64,000 nucleotides of DNA from Erpobdella octoculata (lineage: Eukaryota > Annelida > Clitellata > Hirudinida > Erpobdellidae): positions 803,328 through 867,327 of the forward strand of contig OZ022247.1 in the NCBI GenBank assembly GCA_963978895.1. Reading direction: 5' to 3'. The notes below the pieces were generated by a model. It did no database searches. It was given only the letters and a program-made list of their open reading frames with translations, and was not told the DNA's origin. The translations under genes and the position numbers were made by a program. Of this stretch, positions 9,701 to 21,668 are shown piece after piece; within the stretch, counting starts at the first letter, position 1; every line of letters begins with the position of its first letter.

Positions 9701-10996
9701 AATCAATCAATGCCTACTTCTGAACTAACCATTCTGTTAATCCACAGGACTTGATCGAGCAATCAAGAGGTAGAATTCTCTTCTTCACCACCAGCATGTC
9801 GGTCATCCGGTCGACGCGCGACAAGTGCGCCGAAATCAAGAAAATCTTGCAGAACCATCGAGTTTTCTTCGAGGAAAGAGACGTCTACATATCCGAAGAA
9901 AACGCCGCCGAGCTCATCAAGCGATTCAAGCTGAAGCGACTGGACGCCGACGCTAGTAGCGGCTCTAGCGAGCTAGCTAACGAGAATGGTAGTAGCGGTG
10001 GCTCTACTGTCAGTGGCACTGGGGAGTACACCAGGGTAGAGTATGACCACATGCTGTCGAAGCTACCTCGAGTGTTCGTCGAAGACTTTGATCTTGGAGT
10101 GAGCGAATTATGGATTTGTTGTAGAGTTTTCGTCCGTGATAAAAGTCTTTAAAACATTTTATTTAACGTGTTTGATTATATTTCAATAGAACGTGATTTT
10201 ATATTATTATAATTGTTTATTAAAAAAAAATAAAATTAATTCACTTAAACACTCGCAGGACTACGAAGCAGTCAGTAAACTGAACGAAACAAAAGTTTTG
10301 AAGAAGATTTTTAAAGATTTCCCGGTAACTTTGAATTTGAATTTAAGTTATTTAAGAAAATTCTAAACTGTTTGTGGTTTAATTTAGAATTGAAATTTAT
10401 AGTTATAATATGCTCGCTAGGATTAAATATTTCAAAATACTCGCGAGTGGCATAAACAAACGATTCAAAGGAAAAGAAACACCCAATCAAAATAGTATTA
10501 ATAAATTATGTCCAAGATTCACATGTTACAATGTTTTAGTTTTAATTATCAACAACATATTCATGTTTACTTTATTTAAAAATAAACAATGTTAAAGAAC
10601 ATAATTCTTCTTCCTGCTCTATCAGACTCAAGCATAACCCGATCCAATTAACCTTTAATTGATAACAATTGGAGCCTATCATGTACATGAACTTTCCACT
10701 TCGATTTTCAGAAAGTTCAAGGTGACGTCACTTGCCCCGGATGCGGCGGCTACCGCTACACGCCCTGCTACAGCTGTCACGGCAGCAAGAAGTCGCGGCG
10801 CAACAACTTCACAGAAGAGTTCCAGGCTCTGCGCTGTACAAAGTGCGACGAGAACGGCTTGGCGCGCTGCCGCTTCTGTAACGCGGAACGCCCGCCTGGC
10901 GAACGGAAAGGAAACGACGATGATCTTTTCGGAGAAGAAGCTACGGCAGCGGAAGCTGCTAAACGACTCGACGACAGCTTCAGCAGTGGTAGCTGA
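6780..10996 (+). CDS. GRXCR-like glutaredoxin domain-containing cysteine-rich protein (4 exons)
   Basis: Exons 6780-9221, 9748-10098, 10259-10324 and 10712-10996 (TGA) join at phase 0 with GT-AG sites, giving about 1047 residues. The start is the first ATG (MKNIFRKKKY); an acceptor-like TATACAG just upstream (exon from 6766) suggests a 5' UTR intron. Residues 1-814 are low-complexity, Ser/Thr/Glu-rich, with six 11-residue repeats at 146-211 and Asp/Gly dipeptides near 760. Residues about 818-953 match the GRXCR glutaredoxin-like domain (GRILFFTTSMSVIRST, QNHRVFFEERDV, LPRVFVEDFDLG). The site that is CxxC in true glutaredoxins reads TSMS, so redox activity is not expected. A Ser/Gly-rich insert of about 25 residues sits inside the domain. 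Residues 957-1010 form the CxxC tail (CPGCGGYRYTPCYSCHGSKK, CTKCDENGLARCRFC), probably zinc-binding. Vertebrate GRXCR1/2 act in actin-rich stereocilia; a role here is inferred only. AATAAA occurs at 12081. Confidence 0.88.
7215..7412 (+). repeat. Six in-frame 11-residue repeats within the GRXCR-like protein
   Basis: Residues 146-211 divide exactly into VKENLGDVSAD, AKYNLTEVAVN, VKENLEKIPAD, VRKTFTEVSAD, TKNNLTEVSAD and FKIAVVETPAH. Lys/Arg is almost fixed at position 2, a hydrophobic residue at 5 and 8, and Asp/Asn/His at 11. Eleven-residue periodicity is typical of amphipathic helices that lie on membranes (apolipoproteins, synuclein) or of LEA-type proteins. It is not a known feature of the GRXCR family. 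Confidence 0.75.
9466..9712. repeat. (AATC)n-like degenerate tetranucleotide tract
   Basis: Imperfect ATCA/ACCA repeats fill most of intron 1 of the GRXCR-like gene, ending about 35 bases before the exon 2 acceptor. It is purely intronic. Confidence 0.85.
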
Positions 10997-11126
10997 GCGC
11001 GAAGTCGTTTGGCTGCGTTTTTTTTTTTAGAATTGTTTTCAATTTCAAAGTCTTATGAAGCTGTCTGTGCTGTTAATATTTATTAGGCTATGATGACTTG
11101 CTGAACAGCGGAAGTGACTTTAAGAA

Positions 11127-11134
11127 TTGTTTTG

Positions 11135-11204
<70 letters not shown>

Positions 11205-11207
11205 TTG

Positions 11208-11245
<38 letters not shown>

Positions 11246-11248
11246 TTG

Positions 11249-11308
<60 letters not shown>

Positions 11309-11311
11309 TTG

Positions 11312-11353
<42 letters not shown>

Positions 11354-11356
11354 TTG

Positions 11357-11396
<40 letters not shown>

Positions 11397-11399
11397 CAA

Positions 11400-11472
<73 letters not shown>
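11127..11472. repeat. (AT)n array punctuated by TGTTTTGCG, ending in an inverted copy
   Basis: Pure AT dinucleotides are interrupted by five direct copies of TGTTTTGCG (starting at 11128, 11201, 11242, 11305 and 11350) and one inverted copy CGCAAAACA at 11395-11403, after which AT continues to about 11472. The spacings of 73, 41, 63 and 45 bases are irregular. It begins 131 bases after the GRXCR-like stop, probably in its 3' UTR. The AT parts are self-complementary, so large cruciforms are possible. Confidence 0.9.
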
Positions 11473-11477
<5 letters not shown>

Positions 11478-12497
11478 CGGATGTCATCTGATTTCTTTTT
11501 TTCAACTTAAACTGCAATTTTTTTACTTCAATTTTCTACAGCCATGTTTTAAAGAAGGTTAACAGCTGCAGTATCAGTAGTAGTAGTGGTAGCAGCAACA
11601 GTAGTATTAGTATCAATACAATAGTATAGTACTTAGTACTACAATCTAGTTGAACAAAAAAGAGGAAACCTATGTTTGTCCAAGGTAATTTTTTATGTGA
11701 CTGACACTTGACACTGTCACTACGAGATATTTGAAAATACGCGTGTAAAACTGTATGTATATAAAAGTGTATGTACGTGCAGTGTATGCAATTACAGTAA
11801 ATGTAAAGTAGTATAAAATGAATGTACAGTGTATGTGCAGTGTACGTTTTTGTTTACATGTTGCATCCTGTACAGTTGCCCAATTGTACATGATTAAATT
11901 GTATCAATTCTTGGGAGTGGTGAATCGTTTATTTTCAGCTTTGGCTTACAGAAACATCCAGATCATTTCTCAAAATGTAACTTTATTTACCTCGAATTGA
12001 GAAAAAAGAAAAAAGTGAAAGTGAAAAAGAAAGTATTTTTTCACCAGGCTGTAATATGTTTATTTTTTTGTTTGTTTGTTAATAAAATTCAGTTAAGAAA
12101 CAAAAAAGATGTTACAAATTATCTTATTGATTCAAATAATTCATCGTAATTTCAATACCAATCGGTTTGTTCCCTGTAAAAAGTTTCACATTTTTTTCAG
12201 CTGATATAAACATTCGGTTGTCAAATAAAAAATATGGCGACAACTGATTTTCTGTAACGTCTGATAACACCTTATCCGATTTTTTTTTTCAAAGTGTGTA
12301 TTTGAACTATTTAGCCGTAGTTTTAGTTTAACGCTAAGCGGATCTGCTGGTTTTTCTTGTTGTTGTTGTTGTTTATTCAAGTCCTTGTCACTTTTTCAGC
12401 GTTTAGGACCAATGCTGGTTTTTCAAAATAACTCCCCCTTTTATATATCCACCCTCACAACTGGAAATTCTGAAAGTCGAGCTTTGCGCATAGACAT

Positions 12498-12638
12498 CAG
12501 TGGCATAGCGAGAGTATCTGACGCCCGGGGGCAAGGTATAAAAATTACGCCCCCATCTTCCAATGTCTTCCCAATTTGACGACCAAAACGAGGGTTGGGG
12601 TTAGGATGCCCCCCTCTGCTCCCTTCGCTACGCCACTT
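12498..12638. mobile_element. 141-bp hAT-like MITE
   Basis: Terminal inverted repeats CAGTGGCATAGCGAGAG (left) and the complement of CCCTTCGCTACGCCACTT (right) bound 141 bp. The 8-bp duplication ATAGACAT flanks it at 12490-12497 and 12639-12646. An 8-bp target duplication with CAGTGGCxxA-type ends is characteristic of the hAT superfamily. There is no coding capacity, so it is a non-autonomous MITE. The outermost base pair is mismatched. Confidence 0.75.
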
Positions 12639-13150
12639 ATAGACATCGTACTATATGTTGGGTTGAATTGAAAACGTACGCACAGCGGCATTTTTGAAGG
12701 GGAGCCAAGATTTCAGAATCGAAACTGGAAGTTCAGAATGGATTTTTATCTGCTCCGCTCTGTTTATATTCGCTCTGTTCTAAACGAGCATTGCATTGCC
12801 TGTTCCTATGGAGACCGACTAGCAAACATATATCCAAGGTCGGCCGACCAAAGACAGTTAGACGGACGGACAGTGACGCAGAAGGAGAAGGAGTGACACA
12901 AATGCAATGGATTGAGATTATTGAGATTTAGTATACGCCTTATCAAGACAAGTCTTGCTCAAAAAAAGATGGTGAAGATGTACCTACAGACCAAAATGTT
13001 AAAAGTAAAAATTAAAAACATAAAAAATGAAATGGAAAGACTGGTAGCACCTACTAGAAAAAACTACAGAGAATCATAATCATTAACCCTGCACCAGTCA
13101 TCATTATTCCTATATAATAAATGTTTTAATGTCATTATAGGTACTATCAT

Positions 13151-13214
13151 CATCGTAATCATCATCATCATCATCATTACATCATCATCCTCATCGTCGT
13201 CGTCGTCGTCGTCT
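13151..13214. repeat. (ATC)n/(GTC)n trinucleotide run
   Basis: CATCAT repeats grade into GTCGTC repeats with short interruptions, in non-coding DNA. Confidence 0.85.
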
Positions 13215-13800
13215 CATATATTTGAAAGAAAATTATGAGGCTTCTAATATGTTTTTTTTTGTAACTTAAGATAGCATAATAATGTATCCGTTGAAAATTC
13301 AATTCATATTTAAAATTTGTGTATCAAAAAATTTTAATTGTTAAGGATTTTTTTTATTTATCGTTTTATTTTCGGAATCTAATTATTTAATAGTTTTAAA
13401 ATAAACCTAATCTTCTAAATCTTATTTATTTTCTTCAAAACATAGTTATTTACGATAATATTTATTTTATTTGCTTTCTCATAATCTTCTATTTACATTC
13501 TTTCGCGAGCAATTATGTTAATTAGCGTGGCCTTCCAACAGCGAGCCTGCGTTGAATGCCCGAAAAAACCGTAGTAGTTCGCGCGCATGTGTGATAGTAA
13601 GCAGCAGAAATGCCAACATGTCAAAGATCAAAGCTAGCCGTGTAAAGCATGCATATATAATTCACTTTTAGTTTAATAAATTATTTATGAAAAGCTCAAC
13701 ATTCTCGTCTATAATATTTACATTTTTTTATAAGTTTTATTTTACAGTTTTTTGTTTCCATTGTGACATTGTAATTGTGAATATGCCCCTACCTGAATCC

Positions 13801-14000
13801 NNNNNNNNNNNNNNNNNNNNNNNNNNNNNNNNNNNNNNNNNNNNNNNNNNNNNNNNNNNNNNNNNNNNNNNNNNNNNNNNNNNNNNNNNNNNNNNNNNNN
13901 NNNNNNNNNNNNNNNNNNNNNNNNNNNNNNNNNNNNNNNNNNNNNNNNNNNNNNNNNNNNNNNNNNNNNNNNNNNNNNNNNNNNNNNNNNNNNNNNNNNN
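13801..14000. other. Assembly gap (200 N)
   Basis: Exactly 200 undetermined bases, a size that suggests a fixed placeholder rather than a measured length. It abuts an AT dinucleotide array, so the array probably caused the break. Confidence 0.99.
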
Positions 14001-14076
<76 letters not shown>

Positions 14077-14098
14077 TTATTTATTTATATATATATAT
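14001..14098. repeat. (AT)n array at gap edge
   Basis: AT dinucleotides from the gap edge, passing into ATTT units and back to AT. Its true left boundary is hidden by the gap. Confidence 0.9.
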
Positions 14099-15385
14099 GT
14101 ATGTATAATTTATATTTTTATATATCGAAACTAGAGCAATATAAATGGTTATGCTTTAAGAGGCAGCAGCTGTGTTGTAAAAGGCGCTGTAAAATAATAT
14201 ATACTGCCTGGTGTTGAAGATTATGTTAATGACGATGACTGATAATTATGGCAATGAAAACAACATTTTTTGATAGGGGGTTCGCCTCTCCCATCACCCC
14301 ATCAAAAGTGAATTTTTTTTCTTTAAATACAGGCGTGGTTTTAGTTATGTATTAATCTAAGTCGTCAAAATATAAATTAATGAGAAAAATCTTTAATTTT
14401 TAATAAAAAAAAATTACAATCACAACAAGCTTTTCTTCTTTCAACTTTCTCCGCATAACATTTTTTTGACCGCAATAGCCTCTTGGCCCGGTAGTGGTGG
14501 TAGTTGTAGCGGGGGTGGTATTTGTGGTGGTGGTATTGTTAGTGGTGAATTCAGCGACAATTATTAATTAAAGTATAATGATGAACTTTTAGTCAATTTG
14601 ATTTTTTAAAAATGCTTAAAAAATAAATAAATAAATAAAACTTTAACTTTAACTGGGTACGCAGACAAATCCTTACTAGCTTATTATTTCCTTTTAAGCC
14701 ATCCTCCTCCTCTTCCTCCTCCTCCTCCTCCTCCCTCCGAGCTTAAAATAGAACGTAACGAGAGCTCGCCTGTGTCCGCAACGAGGCGTCGTAGATTTTT
14801 GCGTAGAGGCCGCACCAGCAACAGCAGCAGCTGAAGCTCTGACCGTAGCTGCAGCTGCAAGAAAAACCGTGCGGATAGTAGTAGTGGTAGTAGTGGTAGT
14901 AGTAATAACCGTAGTACTACTAAATAGTAAATAGCTTTGCTGTTTTAGTAGTAACTGTTTTTTAATTTGTTATTATTTTAATTTATTTGCCGTCTAAGTT
15001 TATGTTTTTCAATTTATTTTAAACTCACAGTTATCCGTTACTACACAGACGATAAAATATCAACTATATAACCATCAACCTATTATTTGCATGTGCTTAT
15101 GTTTCATTCGATTTCTTCCTTTACTTAAATTTTACACCTTTTTTACTCTAAATTTAACACGTTACATGAATATAATTTTTATATTTTTATATATATTTTA
15201 AAAATTTCAGTTCATCCCTCCTTCTTCCACCATCTACCCTGTTCCGTGTTTACCCTCAATCTTCGACGTCCGTCGATAAACTCTGGAAAATCGTACGGAT
15301 TCGATTTGTGAACATCATATAGCTCTCATCAGAGCCCACGCGAGCAAGCAGGAGACCTGAGGAGACAGCGGCGGACCGAGACATA

Positions 15386-15470
15386 AGCAGATACGGATAG
15401 AGACAGAAACAGATACGGATAGAGACAGATACGCATAGAGACAGAAACAGATACGGATAGACACAGAGAC
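15386..15470 (+). repeat. Tandem GATACGGATAGAGACAGA repeat
   Basis: Three to four imperfect 18-24-bp units of GATACGGATAGAGACAGA with or without an extra AACA. It lies just before the first large GA tract. Confidence 0.75.
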
Positions 15471-15589
15471 GAAACTGGAAAAGCATACAGAATATCCCGA
15501 TATGGAAAAGAAGATGTGACGATGCAAAGTTGACTAAAGAAGAAAACAGAATATTCTCTAATTCATCCATGCCGGTACCAAAACCGGAT

Positions 15590-15593
<4 letters not shown>

Positions 15594-15656
<63 letters not shown>

Positions 15657-15870
15657 AATTATCGGAGAGGCACCAAAGCAGCGTAAAAGTCAGACAAATA
15701 CGAGAGAGGCACGATGACATGTAAACAGCTGGAGCGACAGATGGAGGAGGGACAGTGGAAAGCTGGAACGGAGTCACAAATTACGAACACTTCTGATTTA
15801 ATCCAGCCGGCCTGTTCTTCATAGAAGCAGTCTCGGGTAATAAGCGTGCATTCCAGCTACGGAGCCGCTG

Positions 15871-15924
<54 letters not shown>

Positions 15925-16611
15925 GAGAGAGAAAGAAAGAGAGAGAGAGAGCGCTTCCGCTGGAAGATTAATTAAAGAAGAAATGTACATTTTTTTTGTT
16001 TTCTGTTTTATCTTGTTTTGTGTATAAAAAAATTATTATTATATGATATGTTGTTATATGGGTGTTAAAATTTGTTGGAAAAATTATTTTATGATCGATA
16101 GAGATGTGATGGGGTTTAATAGATAATAGAATAATTATTTACACAAAAAGAACCAATCAGTTTTGTTGTCACTTTAATTTTAATTAAATTATTTGAATTA
16201 AATTGAAGTTAAGCATTTTTCTAGACGCCACTAAATAAATGAAATTTCTTTAACTTTCAGTAGCTATATATAGTTCCTTTCGGAGCATCGTACTTCAGCG
16301 ATGGTGATGATGGCGATGCTATTAATATTAATTACTTAGCGTTGTTGTGGTTAAACTGTCTGTTTTTGCGCGTGTTTAGTTGATATCGTTGCTGTGTCTG
16401 TCGCTTTTTCTGTCTCTGTTTGTTTGTCCGTCTGTTTCCATCTGTTCATTTAAGCATTTTTTAAAGTTTAATTGTCTGCATCTTACTACTAATAGAGCTG
16501 TAGAAGTAAGTTTGGTCTAAATTTTCTAACATACAAGGAATAGAGGACAAAGAAAGAGAGTGCGTGAGTGAGTGTGAGTGAGAGACAGATATTGATAGGC
16601 ATAGGGAGAGA

Positions 16612-16677
<66 letters not shown>
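15594..16677. repeat. Cluster of three (GA)n tracts
   Basis: GA dinucleotide tracts at 15594-15651, 15873-15951 and 16605-16677, with unique AT-rich DNA between them. Polypurine strands of this type can form triplex DNA or bind GAGA-type factors, but nothing here shows a function. Confidence 0.85.
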
Positions 16678-16681
<4 letters not shown>

Positions 16682-16806
16682 AAGATAACCTGGCCTTCTA
16701 CAGTGGCGTAACTAAAATTTCCACAGCCCGGGGAGTCGGGGGGTTCTTGAGTTTTCAGCCCTAGTGATGCGCACATCGCTATGCGTACTAAGCAATTTTA
16801 CCCGTT

Positions 16807-16934
16807 ACAAATAGACGCAACTAAATTATTTATTAGAAATACACGTTACTAAATTATTTATTACATATACATGTAACTAAATTATTTACTACAAATACAC
16901 GTAACTAAATTATTTATTACAAATACACGTGAGT
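16807..16934 (+). repeat. 28-bp minisatellite
   Basis: Four units with core CTAAATTATTTATTA and linker AATACACGTAA, cores starting near 16821, 16849, 16877 and 16905. The spacing is a constant 28 bases with a few substitutions. Confidence 0.8.
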
Positions 16935-19143
16935 AAATTTTGGTTTTATTTCTTAACTGATATAATGCTAATAGCAAGTAAAAATTAAATCAAATACAAC
17001 ATTTTATTAATTTATTTAAATTAAAATGTAAGAAAATAGTAAGTTTAACTGTAAAAAGACTCTGTAAATGCTTTCAATGTTCTCTTTTTCAAGCATGCCT
17101 ACCGTACTAGTACTGTAGGGAGAATCGTGTGCCATCGCTGAACTTGCTTGCTCTCAGAGCAACTTGCTCAACAAGTCAACAGTCGCATGTCTTTGAACTC
17201 TGCGCCTTAGATCGCTTGAAGTTGAAGAATCGCTTTAATTGGTTCTGCGATTTTATTTCTAAAACTTTTACCAGCAGCAACTAGTTTCGTGAATTGTGTA
17301 AATTTCAACAAGGCTTGTTTACTTTTTGTTAATACAGCTCCAACTGCAGTACCACTCACCCTGTGTTAGTAGACTCATAGGTTAATTGAAAATCATTCGT
17401 CAACCTCTTATAATATATTTTTCAGAGGCTCAGCAAGGGGACAGTGGAACACCTGTTCCTGGGCGCCATTTGGAAGAGGCGCCCAAATATGAGTTTATAA
17501 CTGGATTTTTTTTAGAAAAGTACCTTCAACTACACCCTCCCGGCTAACTGGGCCATCAGCTTTTTCTGAAAGAAAAAGTGGAATTATTATTTTTTTGTTA
17601 TAAAAGGACCTACTACTCACTTCATCTGGTCATCAGCTATTTTTGAAAGAAAAGTTTACAGATGAGCAATTTATAAGGGCGCATTTTTTTATACATTTTC
17701 CTCAGGCGTCAAAAACTTAACTAAAGTTTAACTTTTAATACGGCAGCAATGACACAAATCGGTCAAAATTAGTTCTATAGTGTGGTAGGCCCCCCCTTAG
17801 CCCCTGATACGACAAAAAGTTTTTAAAAACCAGGGGGTGCAGAAAAAGCACGTTAATTCGATTAAAAGTTATATTAACGTTATCGCCATGATTCGCGTTA
17901 ACGTTTGATAGAGCCGGGTTCGGACCAATAGGAAGATGAGGCCAACAGGATAGTAATACTATCGATATTACGATCATATTTAACGATCTAATTTATAAAC
18001 GAATTATTTTTTATGGCCATTTAGATAAGAATTATTAAATTAAAATTGTTTTTAATAAACGGAAATGAACTTGAAGTGAAGTCAGAAAAGGAAAGAAAAC
18101 TGGTTGTCAACGTAAAAAAAGAAATGCGATTGGAAGACTAAAACTAAAAACAATGACAAGGTTTCGTTAAAAATAATTTTTTTAGAAAAACATAATAATA
18201 ATAATACTAAGATAGAGCTAGAAAATATTTCAAATTCAGACAACTCCTAAAGAGGGCCACCCGGGGGAGGCCACCTCCCCCCCCATCCACCTACTTGCAA
18301 GGCCACTGGTTGGCTTTCCGGAAGAAATAATGCAGGAAAGTGGATGGGCGGCTGTAAAAAACTGAAAAACTAACCAAAAAAACACAAAAATAGTTTTTTT
18401 CTGTTTTTATATATTCTATTTTTGCTACCCAAAATAAAATTCTTTTTTTTCTCCGCCATCTTCTCTTCCTCCTTCTCTTCGGTGTCCAGCAATCGTTTTC
18501 CGCATCATCCTGCCATGGTATAGGTGAATGATCGTGCGACGTGTGTGTGTGTATGTGTGAGTGTGTGTGTGTGTGTGTGTCTGCCTATATGTATGTCAAT
18601 AACCTGGATCTATGATTCTAAACGTATTTGTTTGTCTCCCATCAACTCTCTGTGCTTGTCTACATTTGTGTACATGTGCGCGCGTGTGTGCGTGTGTGCG
18701 TGTGTGTGTGTGTGTGTGTGTGCGTCAATATGCCTCTGAGTCTTCTCCGTGCTATAAGTACGTTCGATTGTTGTTTGCGAATTACCTTGTTCCGCGCGGA
18801 TAAGCTTAACCTTTGATTGGCATGGTCTTGGAATTTCAACGTGCGGTTATTAGACGTACCTTCTGCCGGCAGTGTCAGGTGATATTCCCCGGAAAACTTC
18901 TCAGGCAGTCCTATTCCCTATCAGCCCGCTCTGAGGCTCAGCTGTCTACCTGGCGGAAATGAAATGGAGGGAGGGTGTAGGATGCAAAGAGAAAGACACT
19001 AACGATGGTATACGTACTATACGCGCACACACAAGCATACGTTCAGGCATGCATTTGAACTTCCAGATGGATAGAGGAAGTCACCTGGCGAAATTATTCA
19101 GAAAAGATAAAGTTAAACTGATATAGAAAGAAGATAAAGTGTA

Positions 19144-19215
<72 letters not shown>

Positions 19216-21535
19216 AGGGGTTGAGAGAAATACAGAAACAGAAAGAAAGTAAAAGAGTGGAGAGCACAGGTTCCTGACAATAATCTTCTTGTGAAAGTGT
19301 ATTGATCAGTAGCGGCGGCCAGCGCGCGTAGTAGTAATAGTAGTAGTAGTAGTAGTAGTAATAGTAGTAGTAGTGGCGGTAGTGCACGCTTCTTCCAAGC
19401 GTTGTACGTCAGACGGAGTATATAGAGGGAGGAGGGAGAGGGATCTGGAATACTAGGCCATTTGTGAATGAAAGAAAGGGAAAGAGTGGTAAGTGAGATG
19501 ATGATATCTGGATAGGGGGCGGAGCTAGAAAGATATAGGGAGAAAGAGCTGTAGTGAACAAATGATGGGATTGAATGAATGCGTGAATGAATAAATAAGT
19601 GAATGAATGATTGAATGAATGAATGAGCGGAAGGTGTTGATAAAGATTATTATCGATCCATTTATTGAGCGGTTAGCTAATTATTTATAAATAGTGATTG
19701 ACTTGCATGTGTTCCAATGTGTGTGTGTGAGCGTGCGTGCGATGACACTTTGATTGATGGATCGGTTAGACTTGAATTTTTAAAACAGAGTTGATTAAAA
19801 GATGAGCGTGGATAAAAGAAGAACCGCGAGCTGATGGGCATGGACAAGCAACGAGTGAGCGGTGAATAAGTAGACGGGAAGAGAGCGGTTGAGCGGATGG
19901 ACGATTGAGCGGAGCGATAGAGCACCTGCGTGGCCTCATCAGGTACTACTCGGTGCACAGAATAGCACATCACCGTCGTCGTCGCTGGAAATCAGGTGTT
20001 ACATGGAAAAGTGAACGTCCGATGATTGACATGACTGAACGGAGGACTTGTCGGCGTGTTTGTGTGGAGTTGGATCAGCTGAGATCCAACAGCTGATCGT
20101 CTAAGGAACCTTCCGTAAGTAATAACAACTAAAAATGAGCACTTTTATTTAGAGGGTAGCTGCTATTCGCGGTAGCCAATGGCAACGAAAACACGCACTG
20201 GCTGCGAAAAAAAAGAGAGAGGCGCTCTCAACACGCCATCTCCCTTTAAGTAGTTTTTTTTGTGTTGTTTTTGTTTTCAAGGTGTTAAGGAGAAATCGAA
20301 ATGAGCGTGCCGAAAGGGGCGGACCGGCTTGCAATTCGTTCGTAATGTGGGGGGGGATGCACTACTTTCTTATTACTGCGCGAGAAGAATAAGTCCGCCT
20401 TGTTTGTGCATTTAAACTAATAAATTATGCGAAATGAATTTTTCTATGAATGTATTATGCTGATTGGCATTAGTCATACGGCCAGGGAGTGAGTGACCAA
20501 TTAATCGGGTGATCCTTATCGCATCGCGTTAGGGAGCAGTTGGCTCCAAAAAAGGGGCAGATATCGAGAGAAAGAAAAGGAAAGAGGGAGAAGGGTGGGG
20601 AGAGGGCAGAATAGCACAAGGGGGAGAGAGACGACTAATAATCCAGAGTGAAAGAAGAAACAAATAGATGAACGAGTAATTAAAAGAAATATGGAAAAAA
20701 GTGAGGGTGTGAAAGTTCGCAGCCTTGGTTGCAGCTCGTTAGCTCGCTGGGAAATAGAAGCTAAGGAGAGATGGTGAATTTAAATTAGAGTAAAAAAAAG
20801 GCGGAGCTAATGTAGCCTCGATATCTAGTCCGGATCACTGAAATCAGTTAGACAGAGTCACAAAGTAGCGTTTTAATTTCTTTTTTTTCATTCAGATATA
20901 TTTATTAGAATAAAATATCAAACATAATTTTATTATTTGCAGTTTGCAGTACGTATTGTGTTTTTTCTATCTATATATTCCTCTTGTTCGCCAGGTTGCG
21001 CCGCCTAGCGAACGACGCGAAAATGCGATTTATTAGACTGTCGTCGGAATGGACCGTGTGAGTAATATTTTCTGGTACTTACAAATACTATAAAATAAAC
21101 TCGAATATTTGTACAGTCTTTCTCATAAACTAGTCAGTAAACAATTAGAGTGCACAAAAAAGTAAACAAAACATTTATAAATTGACAGCATTAGTGATAA
21201 TATACGTTCATTGTTTGCCAGGTGATGAATCTAGAAATCGGTAAATCCCAAAACTATATGCGTTACATCGCTGTTAAATTTGGTGAAATTTTTAGCGAAT
21301 AATTACTTCCATCACTTATTCATAATTTGATTTAGTTACATTGTTACTATATCTAAATATATAGGTATATGTATATATATATATATATATATATAATGAG
21401 CAGATACAATTAATCTACAGCAGTTCGATCAGGAAATCTAATAGTGTTAATTGCGAGGCATGTTAGCAGATGCACAAAATACACAACAGATACAAGCTTG
21501 TACGCCAAACGATGTACGCACATTGAAAAAACCCA

Positions 21536-21668
<133 letters not shown>

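Noticed and set aside
11088..11562. Open frames of Tyr-Ile repeats in the AT array
   Set aside because: Compositional artefact of AT dinucleotides with TGTTTTGCG spacers.
16703..18310. Larger hAT-like element between CAGTGGCGTAAC (16705) and a CCACTGG end (18306)
   Set aside because: The right end does not match well as an inverted repeat and no 8-bp duplication flanks the interval.
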